In this document: one piece after another, positions 8,974 through 17,743 of the stretch | Numbering within the stretch: the stretch's first letter is position 1 | Layout of the letters: every line of letters starts with the position of its first letter | Assembly (NCBI GenBank): GCA_023387965.1 | Contig: JAEWHE010000014.1 | Coordinates: 1 to 64,000, forward strand | Direction of reading: 5' to 3' | From: Bacteroidota bacterium | Lineage (GTDB): Bacteria > Bacteroidota > Bacteroidia > Flavobacteriales > Flavobacteriaceae | DNA: 64,000 nt | Position numbers and translations under genes: made by a program | The notes under the pieces: model-generated | Databases searched by the model: none | The model's input: only the letters and a program-made list of their open reading frames with translations | Told to the model about the DNA's origin: nothing

Positions 8974-10245
8974 TTATTTAATAATCGTTTGTTTTCTATC
9001 AGGACCAACCGAGATCACTTTAATTGGCACTTCCACAAAATTTTCAATAAATTCAATGTATTCTTTTAGTTCCGAAGGAAGTTCTTCATAACTCGTCATT
9101 TCGGTTAAATCCGCTTTCCAACCTTTTTTCTCCACATAAACTGGAGCTACATTTTCCGGCTCAATGTTGTATGGCAAATGATTGGTTTCTACACCATTGT
9201 ATTGGTAAGCCGTACAAATTTTTAATGTATCAAAGCCCGAAAGTACATCGCCTTTCATCATATATAAAGCGGTCACGCCGTTAATTTCAATCGCATATTT
9301 TAAAGCAACCAAATCCAACCATCCGCAACGTCTGGCTCTTCCGGTAACCGAACCAAATTCGTTTCCTACTTTTGCCATCGTTTGACCTACTTCGTCAAAT
9401 AGTTCTGTAGGAAAAGGACCACTTCCAACTCGAGTGGCATACGCTTTAAAAATTCCAAAAACTTCTTTGACTTTATTTGGAGCGATTCCTAAACCTGTGC
9501 AAGCTCCAGCAGCTGTAGTTGTTGACGAAGTTACAAAAGGATAAGTTCCGAAATCCACATCTAATAATGAACCTTGAGCTCCTTCGGCCAAAATAGATTT
9601 TCCGGCCTTCATCGCTTCGTGTAAATAGGCTTCACTGTCAATAAATTGCAAAGTTTTCAGCACTTCGATTGAAGCAAAAAATTCTTCCTCCATTTCTTGT
9701 AAATCGTACTCCAAATCTACATCGTAAAACGCAATCATCGCTTCGTGTTTATCAGCCAAAGATCTGTATCTATCAGCAAAATCAGCTAATTCAATATCAC
9801 CAACTCGAAGTCCGTTTCTTCCGGTTTTGTCCATATAAGTTGGACCAATTCCTTTTAACGTAGAACCAATTTTAGCTTTGCCTTTCGAAGCTTCAGAAGC
9901 CGCGTCAAGTAAGCGATGTGTTGGCAAAATTAAATGTGCTTTTCTCGAAATCAGCAAACGCGATTGAAGATCGATGTCAAATTTTGCCAAACCTTCAATT
10001 TCTTTTTGAAAAACCACCGGGTCAATCACCACGCCATTTCCAATGATATTAATCGAATTTTTATGAAAAATCCCCGACGGAATCGTTCTTAAAACATGTT
10101 TAATTCCATCAAATTCAAGCGTGTGTCCGGCATTTGGGCCTCCCTGAAAACGGGCAATAATATCGTACTTTGAAGTGAGAACGTCAACAATTTTTCCTTT
10201 GCCTTCGTCGCCCCACTGCAATCCGAGTAGTAAATCTACGGTCAT
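8974..10245 (-). CDS. purA: adenylosuccinate synthase
   Basis: PurA joins IMP and aspartate with GTP, giving adenylosuccinate, the first step from IMP to AMP. The 423-residue length is normal. The N-terminal GTP-binding loop GDEGKGK at 12-18 and the IMP-binding GGPNAGH are visible, as are a TTAAGACTG segment and the C-terminal SVGPDRKQTI. It starts at ATG 33 bp after the fur-family gene on the same strand, so the two probably share an mRNA. This fur-purA order is known from other flavobacteria. Confidence 0.96.
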   Translation of the reverse strand: MTVDLLLGLQWGDEGKGKIVDVLTSKYDIIARFQGGPNAGHTLEFDGIKHVLRTIPSGIFHKNSINIIGNGVVIDPVVFQKEIEGLAKFDIDLQSRLLISRKAHLILPTHRLLDAASEASKGKAKIGSTLKGIGPTYMDKTGRNGLRVGDIELADFADRYRSLADKHEAMIAFYDVDLEYDLQEMEEEFFASIEVLKTLQFIDSEAYLHEAMKAGKSILAEGAQGSLLDVDFGTYPFVTSSTTTAAGACTGLGIAPNKVKEVFGIFKAYATRVGSGPFPTELFDEVGQTMAKVGNEFGSVTGRARRCGWLDLVALKYAIEINGVTALYMMKGDVLSGFDTLKICTAYQYNGVETNHLPYNIEPENVAPVYVEKKGWKADLTEMTSYEELPSELKEYIEFIENFVEVPIKVISVGPDRKQTIIK

Positions 10246-10278
10246 TTTTTAGTTGTTAGTTGTTTATTTTTTGTGAAG

Positions 10279-10743
10279 TTATTCAGTAGTTTTCACCTTT
10301 TTGTTGCCGTAAAAATAAAGCGAGTGATTGTGAATTTCGATGTCAAAAATTTCTTCGATTGTTTTTTTAATCGTCTGAATTCTCGGGTCGCAAAACTCAA
10401 TAACCTCGCCAGTATCGGTCATAATAATGTGATCATGTTGCTTATCGAAATACGATTTTTCGTAATGCGCTTGGTTTTGTCCAAACTGATGTTTTCGCAC
10501 CAAAGCACAATCCAAAAGCAATTCAATCGTGTTGTAAAGCGTAGCACGACTCACCCGATAATTTTTGTTTTTCATCTTGATATACAACGATTCAATATCA
10601 AAATGCTCCTCATTATCATAAATTTCTTGCAAAATCGCGTAGCGTTCCGGAGTTTTTCGATGCCCTTTAGTTTCAAGATATTTTGTAAAAACATTTTTTA
10701 CAATTTCCTGATTTTTATTATTGTCAACAGAGATGAGTGTCAT
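10279..10743 (-). CDS. Fur-family transcriptional regulator
   Basis: A 154-residue Fur/PerR/Zur-type repressor. The winged helix carries the recognition segment RVSRATLYNTIELL. The metal-binding half has the usual run of histidines (HQFGQNQAHYEKSYFDKQHD). It lacks CxxC pairs, so a structural zinc site of the classic kind is absent; which metal or signal it reads is not clear. The ORF can be extended to a TTG at 10752, but that codon is part of the promoter -7 element, so the ATG at 10743 is the likely start. This leaves almost no 5' leader. Confidence 0.88.
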   Translation of the reverse strand: MTLISVDNNKNQEIVKNVFTKYLETKGHRKTPERYAILQEIYDNEEHFDIESLYIKMKNKNYRVSRATLYNTIELLLDCALVRKHQFGQNQAHYEKSYFDKQHDHIIMTDTGEVIEFCDPRIQTIKKTIEEIFDIEIHNHSLYFYGNKKVKTTE

Positions 10744-10749
10744 ATCCTG

Positions 10750-10778
10750 CAAAGGTAAATAATTTTTTCAAGTTTCAA
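10750..10778 (-). promoter_or_regulatory. promoter of the fur-family gene and purA
   Basis: On the minus strand TTG (10776-10778), an 18-nt spacer and TACCTTTG (10750-10757) match the Bacteroidota promoter. The ATG at 10743 lies only six bases past the -7 element, so transcription probably begins at or next to the start codon. Confidence 0.65.
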
Positions 10779-10810
10779 GTTTCTCGTTTATTGAATTTTA
10801 GCCAATTTTT

Positions 10811-10972
10811 TAAGGAGCCATTTCCCGTCCCGAAGCTTCGGGACTACAATCTTTCGGCGCAAAATCTTTTTTTTCAACGCCAGCAAAGGAGCTTTCTTCG
10901 GTCGCTCTTTCCTGTCGGAAAAAAATAGATTTTGCTTCTCAAGGATTTCCGCTACAATCGGGGCTAAGGGAT
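10811..10972. repeat. dispersed flavobacterial intergenic repeat, copy B
   Basis: A longer copy of the repeat at 2927-3050. It contains a perfect 18-bp palindrome, GTCCCGAAGCTTCGGGAC, at 10827-10844, and ends GATTTCCGCTACAATCGGGGCTAA. The middle carries extra hairpin sequence. It is followed (10975-11025) by loose ATTTA/AAGAT repeats. Confidence 0.65.
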
Positions 10973-11090
10973 TGGAGGATTTAGGATTTAAGATTTATGG
11001 TTTAAGATCTATGATTTATTGTGACTGATAAGTTCAAATTGATTGATGCAGTGGCGAGACCTTTAACTAAAGTTATATGACGTTTGGCAG

Positions 11091-11212
11091 GCCAGTTGTC
11101 AATTAGCGGCAACTAGAAATGAGTGTTCTCGGCTGCAAGAAATGAAATTAAAAAACAAAACATTTCATTCACTTAACCCGCCATTTGCGAGTAGTCGCTT
11201 TTAGCAGTTGGC
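11091..11212 (-). repeat. attC-like palindromic element, single copy (E1)
   Basis: A 122-bp inverted-repeat structure begins one base after the stop codon of the 91-residue gene. The outer arms 11091-11115 and 11192-11212 pair over about 20 positions with small bulges. An inner stem pairs GAAATGAAA (11139) with TTTCATTC (11163). Between them is CCATTTGCG, a word also found at the right end of the accessory array (34477-34485). Length and layout are like an integron attC site or a related cassette end. The strict GTTRRRY core is not present. Confidence 0.5.
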
Positions 11213-11213
11213 A

Positions 11214-11489
11214 TTATTCATTTGTTCCAATTTCATTAATTGATTCACTTTGAAAATCTTCTTGTTTAATTAATTTAAAACCAAGCTTCCCTAGAAAATA
11301 TATTATAATACCAATTATAGCAAAACCAAAAATATTCCCAATTAGATAGCCAACCCCATATGATGGGTCTTTTTCGATTTCCTTTATTGTTTCAACAATT
11401 GCTTTGAGAAGTCTAAATATCACCGTAAGTGTTATAAATCCTAACACAATAAGTAAAAAATATCCTAAAACTCTTTTTAGTGTATTCAT
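11214..11489 (-). CDS. small membrane protein, cassette-like, unknown function
   Basis: A 91-residue protein with two membrane helices (about residues 8-28 and 48-70) separated by a charged loop (ETIKEIEKDPSYG) and an acidic tail. No family is recognised. It sits alone between the spoT gene and a palindromic element that touches its stop codon, so it looks like one inserted gene cassette. The start is ATG at 11489, immediately left of a 21-bp tandem repeat. Confidence 0.65.
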   Translation of the reverse strand: MNTLKRVLGYFLLIVLGFITLTVIFRLLKAIVETIKEIEKDPSYGVGYLIGNIFGFAIIGIIIYFLGKLGFKLIKQEDFQSESINEIGTNE

Positions 11490-11510
11490 ATGTTTTGTGC
11501 TTGCTGCTTG

Positions 11511-11573
11511 AATCCTAAATCAAATATCTTGAATCCTAAATCAAATATCTTAAATCCTAAATCAAAAATCCTA
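11511..11573. repeat. three tandem copies of a 21-bp unit
   Basis: AATCCTAAATCAAATATCTTG is repeated three times head to tail with few changes, between the cassette-like gene and the end of spoT. The last copy runs into the spoT stop region. Confidence 0.85.
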
Positions 11574-13793
11574 ACTCTTATTAATCCTCGTCACTTTATC
11601 AATTCCGTCAATTTTTTTGATGTTGTCAATGAGTTTTTTCAAAATCGTGTTGTTCTGCACAATTACCACCACTTGACCATTAAAAATTCCGGCATCACCA
11701 CTCAACGAAATACTTTGTATGTTCACGTGCATGTTGTTAGAAATCACTTTGGTCAACTCATTCGTCAATCCCATCGAATCCATTCCGGTAATGTTGAGAA
11801 TCGCCTTAAATTCCTGTTGGGTAGAATCTATCCATTTGGCTGGAATAATTCGGTAAGCATAATTACTTTGCAAACTAATCGCATTCGGACAATCTTTTTT
11901 GTGAACTTTAATTCCTTCATTTATCGTCACAAATCCAAACACATCGTCGCCTGGAATTGGGTTGCAGCAAGTTGCCAATTTATAATCCAGTTTGTCTTGT
12001 TCTTTGCCAAAAACCAACATGTCAAAATTCTGGCTTAACTCCGGCTTGTTAATCACTTCCGGATTAGCAGAAGGCGTTTTCCTGATTCTGTTTTTAAAAA
12101 AATTCATAAAAGAGTTGCTTTTCTGCGAAGCAAAATCTTTTAGTTGTTGGTTATCAATTGCGCCAATTCCCACTCGGTAAAACAGGTCTAAACTGGTTTT
12201 GAGTTTAAAATAGTTTACCAATTCATTTACCACCGTTTCATTCAAAGTAATTTTTAAATGCCGCAGTTTTCTCGTGAGCAATTCTTTTCCTTCTTCGCCT
12301 AATTTTTTAGTATTTTCGTTTAAAACATTTTTAATTTTTGTTTTGGCGCGAGAAGTGGTTACATAGTCTAACCAATGAGGTGTTGGTTTTTGATTTGGCG
12401 AGGTTATAATTTCTATTTGATCGCCACTATTCAGGACGTGATTCAGCGGAACTAATTTTCCGTTAACTCTTGTTCCTCGTGTTTTTACCCCAATTTCGGA
12501 GTGAATGCTAAACGCAAAATCCAGCGAAGTCGCACCTTTTGGCAAAGATTTGATTTCGCCTTTTGGCGTAAAAACATAAATTTCTTTCGAATATAAATTC
12601 AGTTTAAAATCTTCAACAAAATCCACCGCATTGTTGGTGCTCGAATTTTCCAAAGCTTCTTTTAGCAAGTTCAGCCAAGTGTCCAAACCGTGTTCTTCGT
12701 TTCCACCTTGTTTGTATTTGTAATGTGCGGCATAACCTTTTTCGGCAATTTCATCCATGCGTTCACTTCGCACCTGAATTTCAACCCATCGACCTTTCGG
12801 ACCCATGACGGTGATATGCAAAGCTTCATAACCGGTAGATTTTGGCGAAGAAATCCAATCGCGCAAACGACTTGGACTCGGGCGATAATGATCGGTTACG
12901 ATGGAATAAATTTTCCAAGCCAAGAATTTTTCGTCGTGAGAATCAGCTTTGTAAATAATTCGCAGGGCAAATTTGTCATAAACTTCGTCAAAAGTCACAC
13001 CTTGAACCAACATTTTTTTCCGGATAGAAAAAATAGATTTTGGTCGTCCTTTGATAGTGTATTCGATATTTTCGGCATCTAAAGATTCCTGCAAAACATC
13101 TGAAATTGACTTGATGTAAGCGTCTTGCTGTTCTTTAGTTTCTTTTATTTTTGAAACAATATCGTTGTAAACTTCTGGTTCTGTGTATTTTAATCCTAAA
13201 TCTTCTAATTGATTTTTAATGTTGTACAATCCTAATCGATGTGCCAAAGGTGCATAAATGTACAAAGTTTCCGATGCAATCTTGGCTTGTTTGTACTCCA
13301 CCATCGATTCCATGGTCTGCATATTGTGCAATCTATCCGCAATTTTGATTAAAATCACCCGAACGTCATCGTTTAAAGTCAACAACATTTTGCGGAAATT
13401 TTCGGCTTGCATCGAAATTTCGTTGTCGGTTTTTACCTGAGCAATTTTGGTCAAACCTTCAACAATTTTGGCGATTTTAGGGTTGAACATGCGTTCAATG
13501 TCTTCCACCGTAATTTCGGTGTCTTCCACCACATCGTGCATCAAAGCTGCAGCAATAGAAGTGGCTCCCAAACCAATTTCTGAAGCGACAATTTTGGCTA
13601 CAGCAATGGGATGAAAAATGTAAGCTTCGCCCGATTTACGGCGTTGGTCTTTGTGTGCATCAACCGCCACATCAAAGGCTTTTCGGATTAATTTTTTGTC
13701 ATCTTCCGTAAGCGTTTGATAACTGATGCGCAACAATTCTTTGTATTCGCGAGCAATTGCCTTGTTTTCTAATTCTAAATCGATTTCTGTCAT
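11571..13793 (-). CDS. RelA/SpoT family (p)ppGpp synthetase/hydrolase
   Basis: A bifunctional enzyme that makes and breaks the stringent-response alarmone (p)ppGpp. Domains in order: HD hydrolase (about 40-190, with ALMHDVVEDT and IADRLHNMQT), synthetase (240-350, with GRPKSIFSIRKKM), TGS (395-455, FTPKGEIKSLPKGAT), a conserved-cysteine region (CCNPIPGDD) and a C-terminal ACT domain. The hydrolase motif is intact, which points to a Rel/SpoT-type rather than a RelA-only enzyme. The ORF is open to an ATG at 13853, but the family usually begins near MTEIDLE, so the ATG at 13793 (740 residues) was chosen. Confidence 0.93.
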   Translation of the reverse strand: MTEIDLELENKAIAREYKELLRISYQTLTEDDKKLIRKAFDVAVDAHKDQRRKSGEAYIFHPIAVAKIVASEIGLGATSIAAALMHDVVEDTEITVEDIERMFNPKIAKIVEGLTKIAQVKTDNEISMQAENFRKMLLTLNDDVRVILIKIADRLHNMQTMESMVEYKQAKIASETLYIYAPLAHRLGLYNIKNQLEDLGLKYTEPEVYNDIVSKIKETKEQQDAYIKSISDVLQESLDAENIEYTIKGRPKSIFSIRKKMLVQGVTFDEVYDKFALRIIYKADSHDEKFLAWKIYSIVTDHYRPSPSRLRDWISSPKSTGYEALHITVMGPKGRWVEIQVRSERMDEIAEKGYAAHYKYKQGGNEEHGLDTWLNLLKEALENSSTNNAVDFVEDFKLNLYSKEIYVFTPKGEIKSLPKGATSLDFAFSIHSEIGVKTRGTRVNGKLVPLNHVLNSGDQIEIITSPNQKPTPHWLDYVTTSRAKTKIKNVLNENTKKLGEEGKELLTRKLRHLKITLNETVVNELVNYFKLKTSLDLFYRVGIGAIDNQQLKDFASQKSNSFMNFFKNRIRKTPSANPEVINKPELSQNFDMLVFGKEQDKLDYKLATCCNPIPGDDVFGFVTINEGIKVHKKDCPNAISLQSNYAYRIIPAKWIDSTQQEFKAILNITGMDSMGLTNELTKVISNNMHVNIQSISLSGDAGIFNGQVVVIVQNNTILKKLIDNIKKIDGIDKVTRINKS

Positions 13794-13877
13794 GGCGTTT
13801 CGTGGGGATGTTTGTACCTCTTTAAAAGTAAAATAAACTTTTGTATTGTGCAATATTTTTAAAAATTTCTCTAAAAA

Positions 13878-13908
13878 ACAAAAACCATCGTGAATTGATG
13901 GTTTTTTG
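13878..13908 (-). terminator. terminator of the serine hydrolase gene
   Basis: The stem AAAACCATC / GATGGTTTT with a seven-base loop is followed on the minus strand by a T run (an A run as printed). It lies between the hydrolase stop and spoT. Confidence 0.85.
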
Positions 13909-13927
13909 TTAGATATTTTACGGAGAT

Positions 13928-15448
13928 TTATTTGACTTTTACAAAATCCAAATCTTGGAAATCATAGCTAAAATCGGTTTCCGGAGAAATAGGGAGCATG
14001 GTAAATCCTGAATTATTTTCGTTGAAAAATACGTGTGCATCCGCATGGAAATATCGGTTGAACCATTTTACCACGAAGCTATTTTCTTTGTGAAAAAACA
14101 TTTCTCCTTTGAGCTGAGGCGATCTCTTGGAAGCAAAAATTAATTTTCCTTTTTCTAACGAAATTGTGACTTCGCCTAACCAATTATCACGGTAAGTCCC
14201 AACGTATTTTTTTAAGTCGATTTTACTCTTTTTGTTTTTTTCGACAGTTTGCCAAACGTCTGTCGTGATTTTGTCTGCTTTTTCTGTATTCGATTGCATT
14301 CTCGCAGAAAATTGTGCCACGTGGTCAATCGGTTCAATGCCTAAATAACTATCTTTAATCGTATTCGAAATAGCCATAAATGCCGCACCAGATTGTTGGT
14401 TAGTCAATACTATTATTCCCAAATTAATTTCCGGAATCATAATGGTTTGCGTTACAATTCCTTCCAAACCTCCCGTGTGCGAAACTTGTAATTTTCCTTT
14501 GACATCGGTAAGTTGCCAACCCAAGCCATACGCTTTGAACAATGAATTATAAGGTGGCGAAGTTCGGTTAGCCATTAAAGTTTGTGGTGTCCACATTTCG
14601 TTGTGCTGTTTTTCGGAAAAAATAATTTTGTCCTGAAATTTTCCTTTGTTTATTTGCATAATCAGCCAATTGCTCAAGTCGTGAACGCTCGAATAAATTC
14701 CGGCAGCGGCATCGAACGTTTGGTTTTTATAGCGAGAAATCGCTTTTAATTTCCCGTCAATTGGCACATGCGGCACAATTACATTTGAAGTATCGCGAAC
14801 TCTATTCCACGTTGAACCTGAATTTTTCATTTGCAAAGGATCGAAAAAATGTTGTTCGACAAATTCGTTCCAAGTTAATCCGCTGGCTTTGTGAATCACT
14901 TCTCCCGCAATGATGTACAGCAAATTGTCGTAATCATATTTGGTTCTAAATCCAGAAACGGGTTTCAAGAATTGAATGTTTTTAATAATGTCATCGGCTT
15001 TAAAATCTGAACCATCAGGCCAAATCATTAAATCTCCGGCTCCAAGACCCAAACCACTTTTGTGCGTCAACAAATCTCGGATGGTAAATTCTTGCGTCAC
15101 ATAATCGTTATACATTTTAAATTCTGGAAGATATTGTACCACTTTGTCATCCCAGTTTAATTTTTTTTGGTCAACCAAAATGGCCAAAGCCGCACTTGTA
15201 AACGCTTTACTATTGGAAGCAATTCCAAAAAGTGTGTGTTCATTCACTTTTTCTTTGGTGATGATCGATTTTACGCCGTAACCTTTTTCGTGAATAATTT
15301 TCCCGTCTTTGATTACCGAAACAGCAATTCCGGGAACGTCAAAAGCAGTCATGGTTTTCGCTACAAGGTTGTCGATTTCCGCCGAAGAAATTTGGCTAAA
15401 ACCGTTGAACGATAAACAAAATGTAATGCAATAAAATATTTTTTTCAT
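13928..15448 (-). CDS. secreted serine hydrolase, beta-lactamase (class C/PBP4*) family
   Basis: A 506-residue protein with a signal peptide (about 1-18, ending NGFSQ) and a serine beta-lactamase-like domain. The catalytic SxxK is SNSK in GIASNSKAF, the YxN is Y-D-N in KYDYDNLLYI, and the third motif is HTGG. The C-terminal 100 residues form a separate beta domain of the DUF3471 kind. Members of the family are often esterases or D-amino acid peptidases rather than antibiotic-degrading enzymes. The ATG at 15448 was chosen over a TTG four codons earlier. It follows the methyltransferase gene closely and may share its mRNA. Confidence 0.87.
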   Translation of the reverse strand: MKKIFYCITFCLSFNGFSQISSAEIDNLVAKTMTAFDVPGIAVSVIKDGKIIHEKGYGVKSIITKEKVNEHTLFGIASNSKAFTSAALAILVDQKKLNWDDKVVQYLPEFKMYNDYVTQEFTIRDLLTHKSGLGLGAGDLMIWPDGSDFKADDIIKNIQFLKPVSGFRTKYDYDNLLYIIAGEVIHKASGLTWNEFVEQHFFDPLQMKNSGSTWNRVRDTSNVIVPHVPIDGKLKAISRYKNQTFDAAAGIYSSVHDLSNWLIMQINKGKFQDKIIFSEKQHNEMWTPQTLMANRTSPPYNSLFKAYGLGWQLTDVKGKLQVSHTGGLEGIVTQTIMIPEINLGIIVLTNQQSGAAFMAISNTIKDSYLGIEPIDHVAQFSARMQSNTEKADKITTDVWQTVEKNKKSKIDLKKYVGTYRDNWLGEVTISLEKGKLIFASKRSPQLKGEMFFHKENSFVVKWFNRYFHADAHVFFNENNSGFTMLPISPETDFSYDFQDLDFVKVK

Positions 15449-15466
15449 TATAAATTTCAATAAAAT

Positions 15467-16252
15467 TTAAAAACCTCTTTGTCTTTTTGCTTCAAAAATT
15501 AAAATCGCTGCTGCAACCGAAACATTCATCGAATCAATCGCGCCTTGCATAGGGATAATAATATTTTGCGTAGCGTTATCCCGCCATTCTTGGGTTAAAC
15601 CCGTGGCTTCGGTTCCTACGACTAAAGCAGTTGGCTTGGTATAATTTTGGGTGTGATAACTCGTTGAATTTTGCAAAGTAGCACAATAAATATTGATTTT
15701 TTTTTGTTGCAAAAAATCAATAATTTCATCGGTGGTTCCCATGGCAATATTGTTGGTAAATAAGCAACCTACGCTCGAACGCACAATATTTGGGTTGTAT
15801 AAATCGCTTTTCGGATTGGCAATAATCACAGCGTCGAGATTTGCGGCATCTGCAGTTCTTAAAATAGCACCGATATTTCCGGGTTTTTCGGGAGCTTCAG
15901 CCACTAAAATCAAAGGATTTTTACTCAATTTTAATTCGTTTAGCGAAAGATTTTTTGTTTGGGCTACCGCCAAAATTCCTTCGGTGGTATCTCGATATGC
16001 CAATTTTTGGTAAACTTCTTTGCTGATTTCGATGATTTCTGCCGAATTGCTAATGTTTTTTACTTCGGCGAAAGCCAAAATTTCGGGCAAAAATAAAACC
16101 GTTTCAATCACATAACCGCCTCTTTGTGCCAACTCAATCTCTCGTTTTCCCTCAATTAAAAAGGAACCGGATTGTTTTCGTGCTTTTGCTTTTTCTTGAA
16201 GCAAAACCAGCGATTTTATAAACGGATTTTGAGCAGATGTAATTTGTTTCAA
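15467..16252 (-). CDS. RNA 2'-O-ribose methyltransferase, SpoU/TrmH family
   Basis: A 261-residue SPOUT enzyme that methylates a ribose in tRNA or rRNA with S-adenosylmethionine. The N-terminal substrate-binding part starts ITSAQNPFIKSL. The C-terminal knotted domain has motif 1 PEKPGNIGAILRTADA, motif 2 VVGTEATGL and motif 3 IIPMQGAIDSMNVSVAAAI. The target base cannot be told. The only start in this frame that fits the family is TTG at 16252. The gap upstream is made of heptad repeats. Confidence 0.9.
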   Translation of the reverse strand: MKQITSAQNPFIKSLVLLQEKAKARKQSGSFLIEGKREIELAQRGGYVIETVLFLPEILAFAEVKNISNSAEIIEISKEVYQKLAYRDTTEGILAVAQTKNLSLNELKLSKNPLILVAEAPEKPGNIGAILRTADAANLDAVIIANPKSDLYNPNIVRSSVGCLFTNNIAMGTTDEIIDFLQQKKINIYCATLQNSTSYHTQNYTKPTALVVGTEATGLTQEWRDNATQNIIIPMQGAIDSMNVSVAAAILIFEAKRQRGF

Positions 16253-16262
16253 AATGTAGGGA

Positions 16263-16342
16263 GTTATGAATTATGAGTTATGAGTTATGAGTTCGCTTGG
16301 AGTTTGAAGTTTGGAATTTGGAATTTGGAATTTGGAATTTGC
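16263..16342. repeat. heptad tandem repeats (TTATGAG)n and (TTTGGAA)n
   Basis: Two adjacent arrays with 7-bp units lie in the gap before the methyltransferase gene: about four copies of TTATGAG-like units (16263-16292) and five of TTTGGAA-like units (16303-16340). Loose AAATCTAAAATC repeats follow to 16398. Confidence 0.85.
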
Positions 16343-16399
16343 AAAACGTTTTAGAGTCGCAAGTTACTCATAAATCTAAAATCGTAAATCTAAAATCCT

Positions 16400-17731
16400 C
16401 TAAAGAATCCCTCTTGCTTTGATTTCCAGATACTTATTGATGGTATCCAACGTTAAATTTTCGGGTTGGGTTAGAACGGAATAAATGCCGTATTTTCGTA
16501 ATTCGTTTACAATCAATCTTTTTTCGAAAGCAAATTTTTCCGCAATTACTTTATCGTACACTTCTTGAACGGTATCGGCTTTTTTATTGATAATTTCCTG
16601 AACTTCAGTATTTTGAAAAAACACAACTACCACCAAATGATTTTTTGCCATCGCTTTTAAATACGTCAACTGGCGTTTCAGACCGTCCATGGTTTCGAAA
16701 TTGGTGTATAAAATCAATAAACTTCTTTGGGTGATATTTTTTCGAACATCGGCATATAATCTGCCGTAATCGCTCTCAAAAAAATCTGTTTTTACGTTGT
16801 ACAAACTTTCCAAAATGCGGTTCATTTGCCCCGAACGCCTTTCGGCTGCCACACGATTTTCCACTTTTTTCGAGAAAGAAAACATTCCGGCTTTGTCTTG
16901 TTTTTTCAAAATTACATTTGCTAAAACCAACGAAGCATTGATCGAATAATCCAGCAAACTCAAGCCATTGAACGGCATTTTCATCACACGACCTTTGTCA
17001 ATCAACATATAAACTGACTGCGATTTTTCGTCCTGAAACTGGTTGACCATGAAGGCATTTTTTTTAGCCGTTGCCTTCCAATTCAGCGTTCTAAAATCGT
17101 CTCCTTGAACATATTCTTTAATTTGTTCAAATTCCATCGTGTGACCAATTCGCCTGATTTTTTTCACACCATATTGCAAAAGATGGTTAGAAAACGCCAT
17201 CAAATCGTACTTTCTGAGCTGAATGTAAGACGGATAAGTGGGAACCATTTGGTCTTTGTCAAAACTAAAACGACGGGAAATTAAGTGCAAAGGCGAAATT
17301 ACATACACATTTAACCTTCCGAAAAAATATTCGCCACGAGCAGTTGGTCGTAAATAATATTGCAAATTTTCTTGATAAGACGCTTTTATTCTTTTTTTGA
17401 TATTGAAATTTCTAACCTGAAATTGTTCCGGAATTTCGTCGATTATTTTGGTAACAATGGGAAAAGTGTAATAATTTTTAATTTCAATTCCAATGGCGTT
17501 TTCGTCACCATTTGATAATTTTTCTGGCGTGGTTCTGCTGGCTTCAACACCTGTTTTTGCGGCAAAAAGAATTAAAATGTCTAATCCTAAAAATCCAATT
17601 AATATCAACAATAAATAGTTCACAGCATTATAAAATGCCGGAAAAATAAAGGCAACGCAATAGCAAATGCCGATAAATCCTAACAGATAGAAGAAAAAAT
17701 TGTTGAGGTATAATTGTCTGAAGAATCTCAC
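16400..17731 (-). CDS. DUF58 domain membrane-anchored protein
   Basis: A 443-residue protein with two N-terminal membrane helices (about residues 12-28 and 35-55) and a large C-terminal part. The DUF58 core is near residues 200-225 (QGDDFRTLNWKATAKK), followed by a von Willebrand-A-like fold with LIDKGR in place of a full MIDAS. DUF58 proteins act with MoxR ATPases, probably in assembly or surface-stress tasks; the exact role is unknown. GTG at 17731 is the likely start, 12 bp after the moxR stop, so the two share an operon. Confidence 0.88.
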   Translation of the reverse strand: MRFFRQLYLNNFFFYLLGFIGICYCVAFIFPAFYNAVNYLLLILIGFLGLDILILFAAKTGVEASRTTPEKLSNGDENAIGIEIKNYYTFPIVTKIIDEIPEQFQVRNFNIKKRIKASYQENLQYYLRPTARGEYFFGRLNVYVISPLHLISRRFSFDKDQMVPTYPSYIQLRKYDLMAFSNHLLQYGVKKIRRIGHTMEFEQIKEYVQGDDFRTLNWKATAKKNAFMVNQFQDEKSQSVYMLIDKGRVMKMPFNGLSLLDYSINASLVLANVILKKQDKAGMFSFSKKVENRVAAERRSGQMNRILESLYNVKTDFFESDYGRLYADVRKNITQRSLLILYTNFETMDGLKRQLTYLKAMAKNHLVVVVFFQNTEVQEIINKKADTVQEVYDKVIAEKFAFEKRLIVNELRKYGIYSVLTQPENLTLDTINKYLEIKARGIL

Positions 17732-17743
17732 TTTTATAAAATT

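Noticed and set aside
13794..13853. Upstream ATG of spoT as the start
   Set aside because: The extra 20 residues do not resemble the family N-terminus, which begins near MTEIDLE.
13928..15448. Antibiotic-resistance beta-lactamase
   Set aside because: The motifs fit the broad class C/PBP4* family with an added C-terminal domain, which is mostly not antibiotic-degrading.
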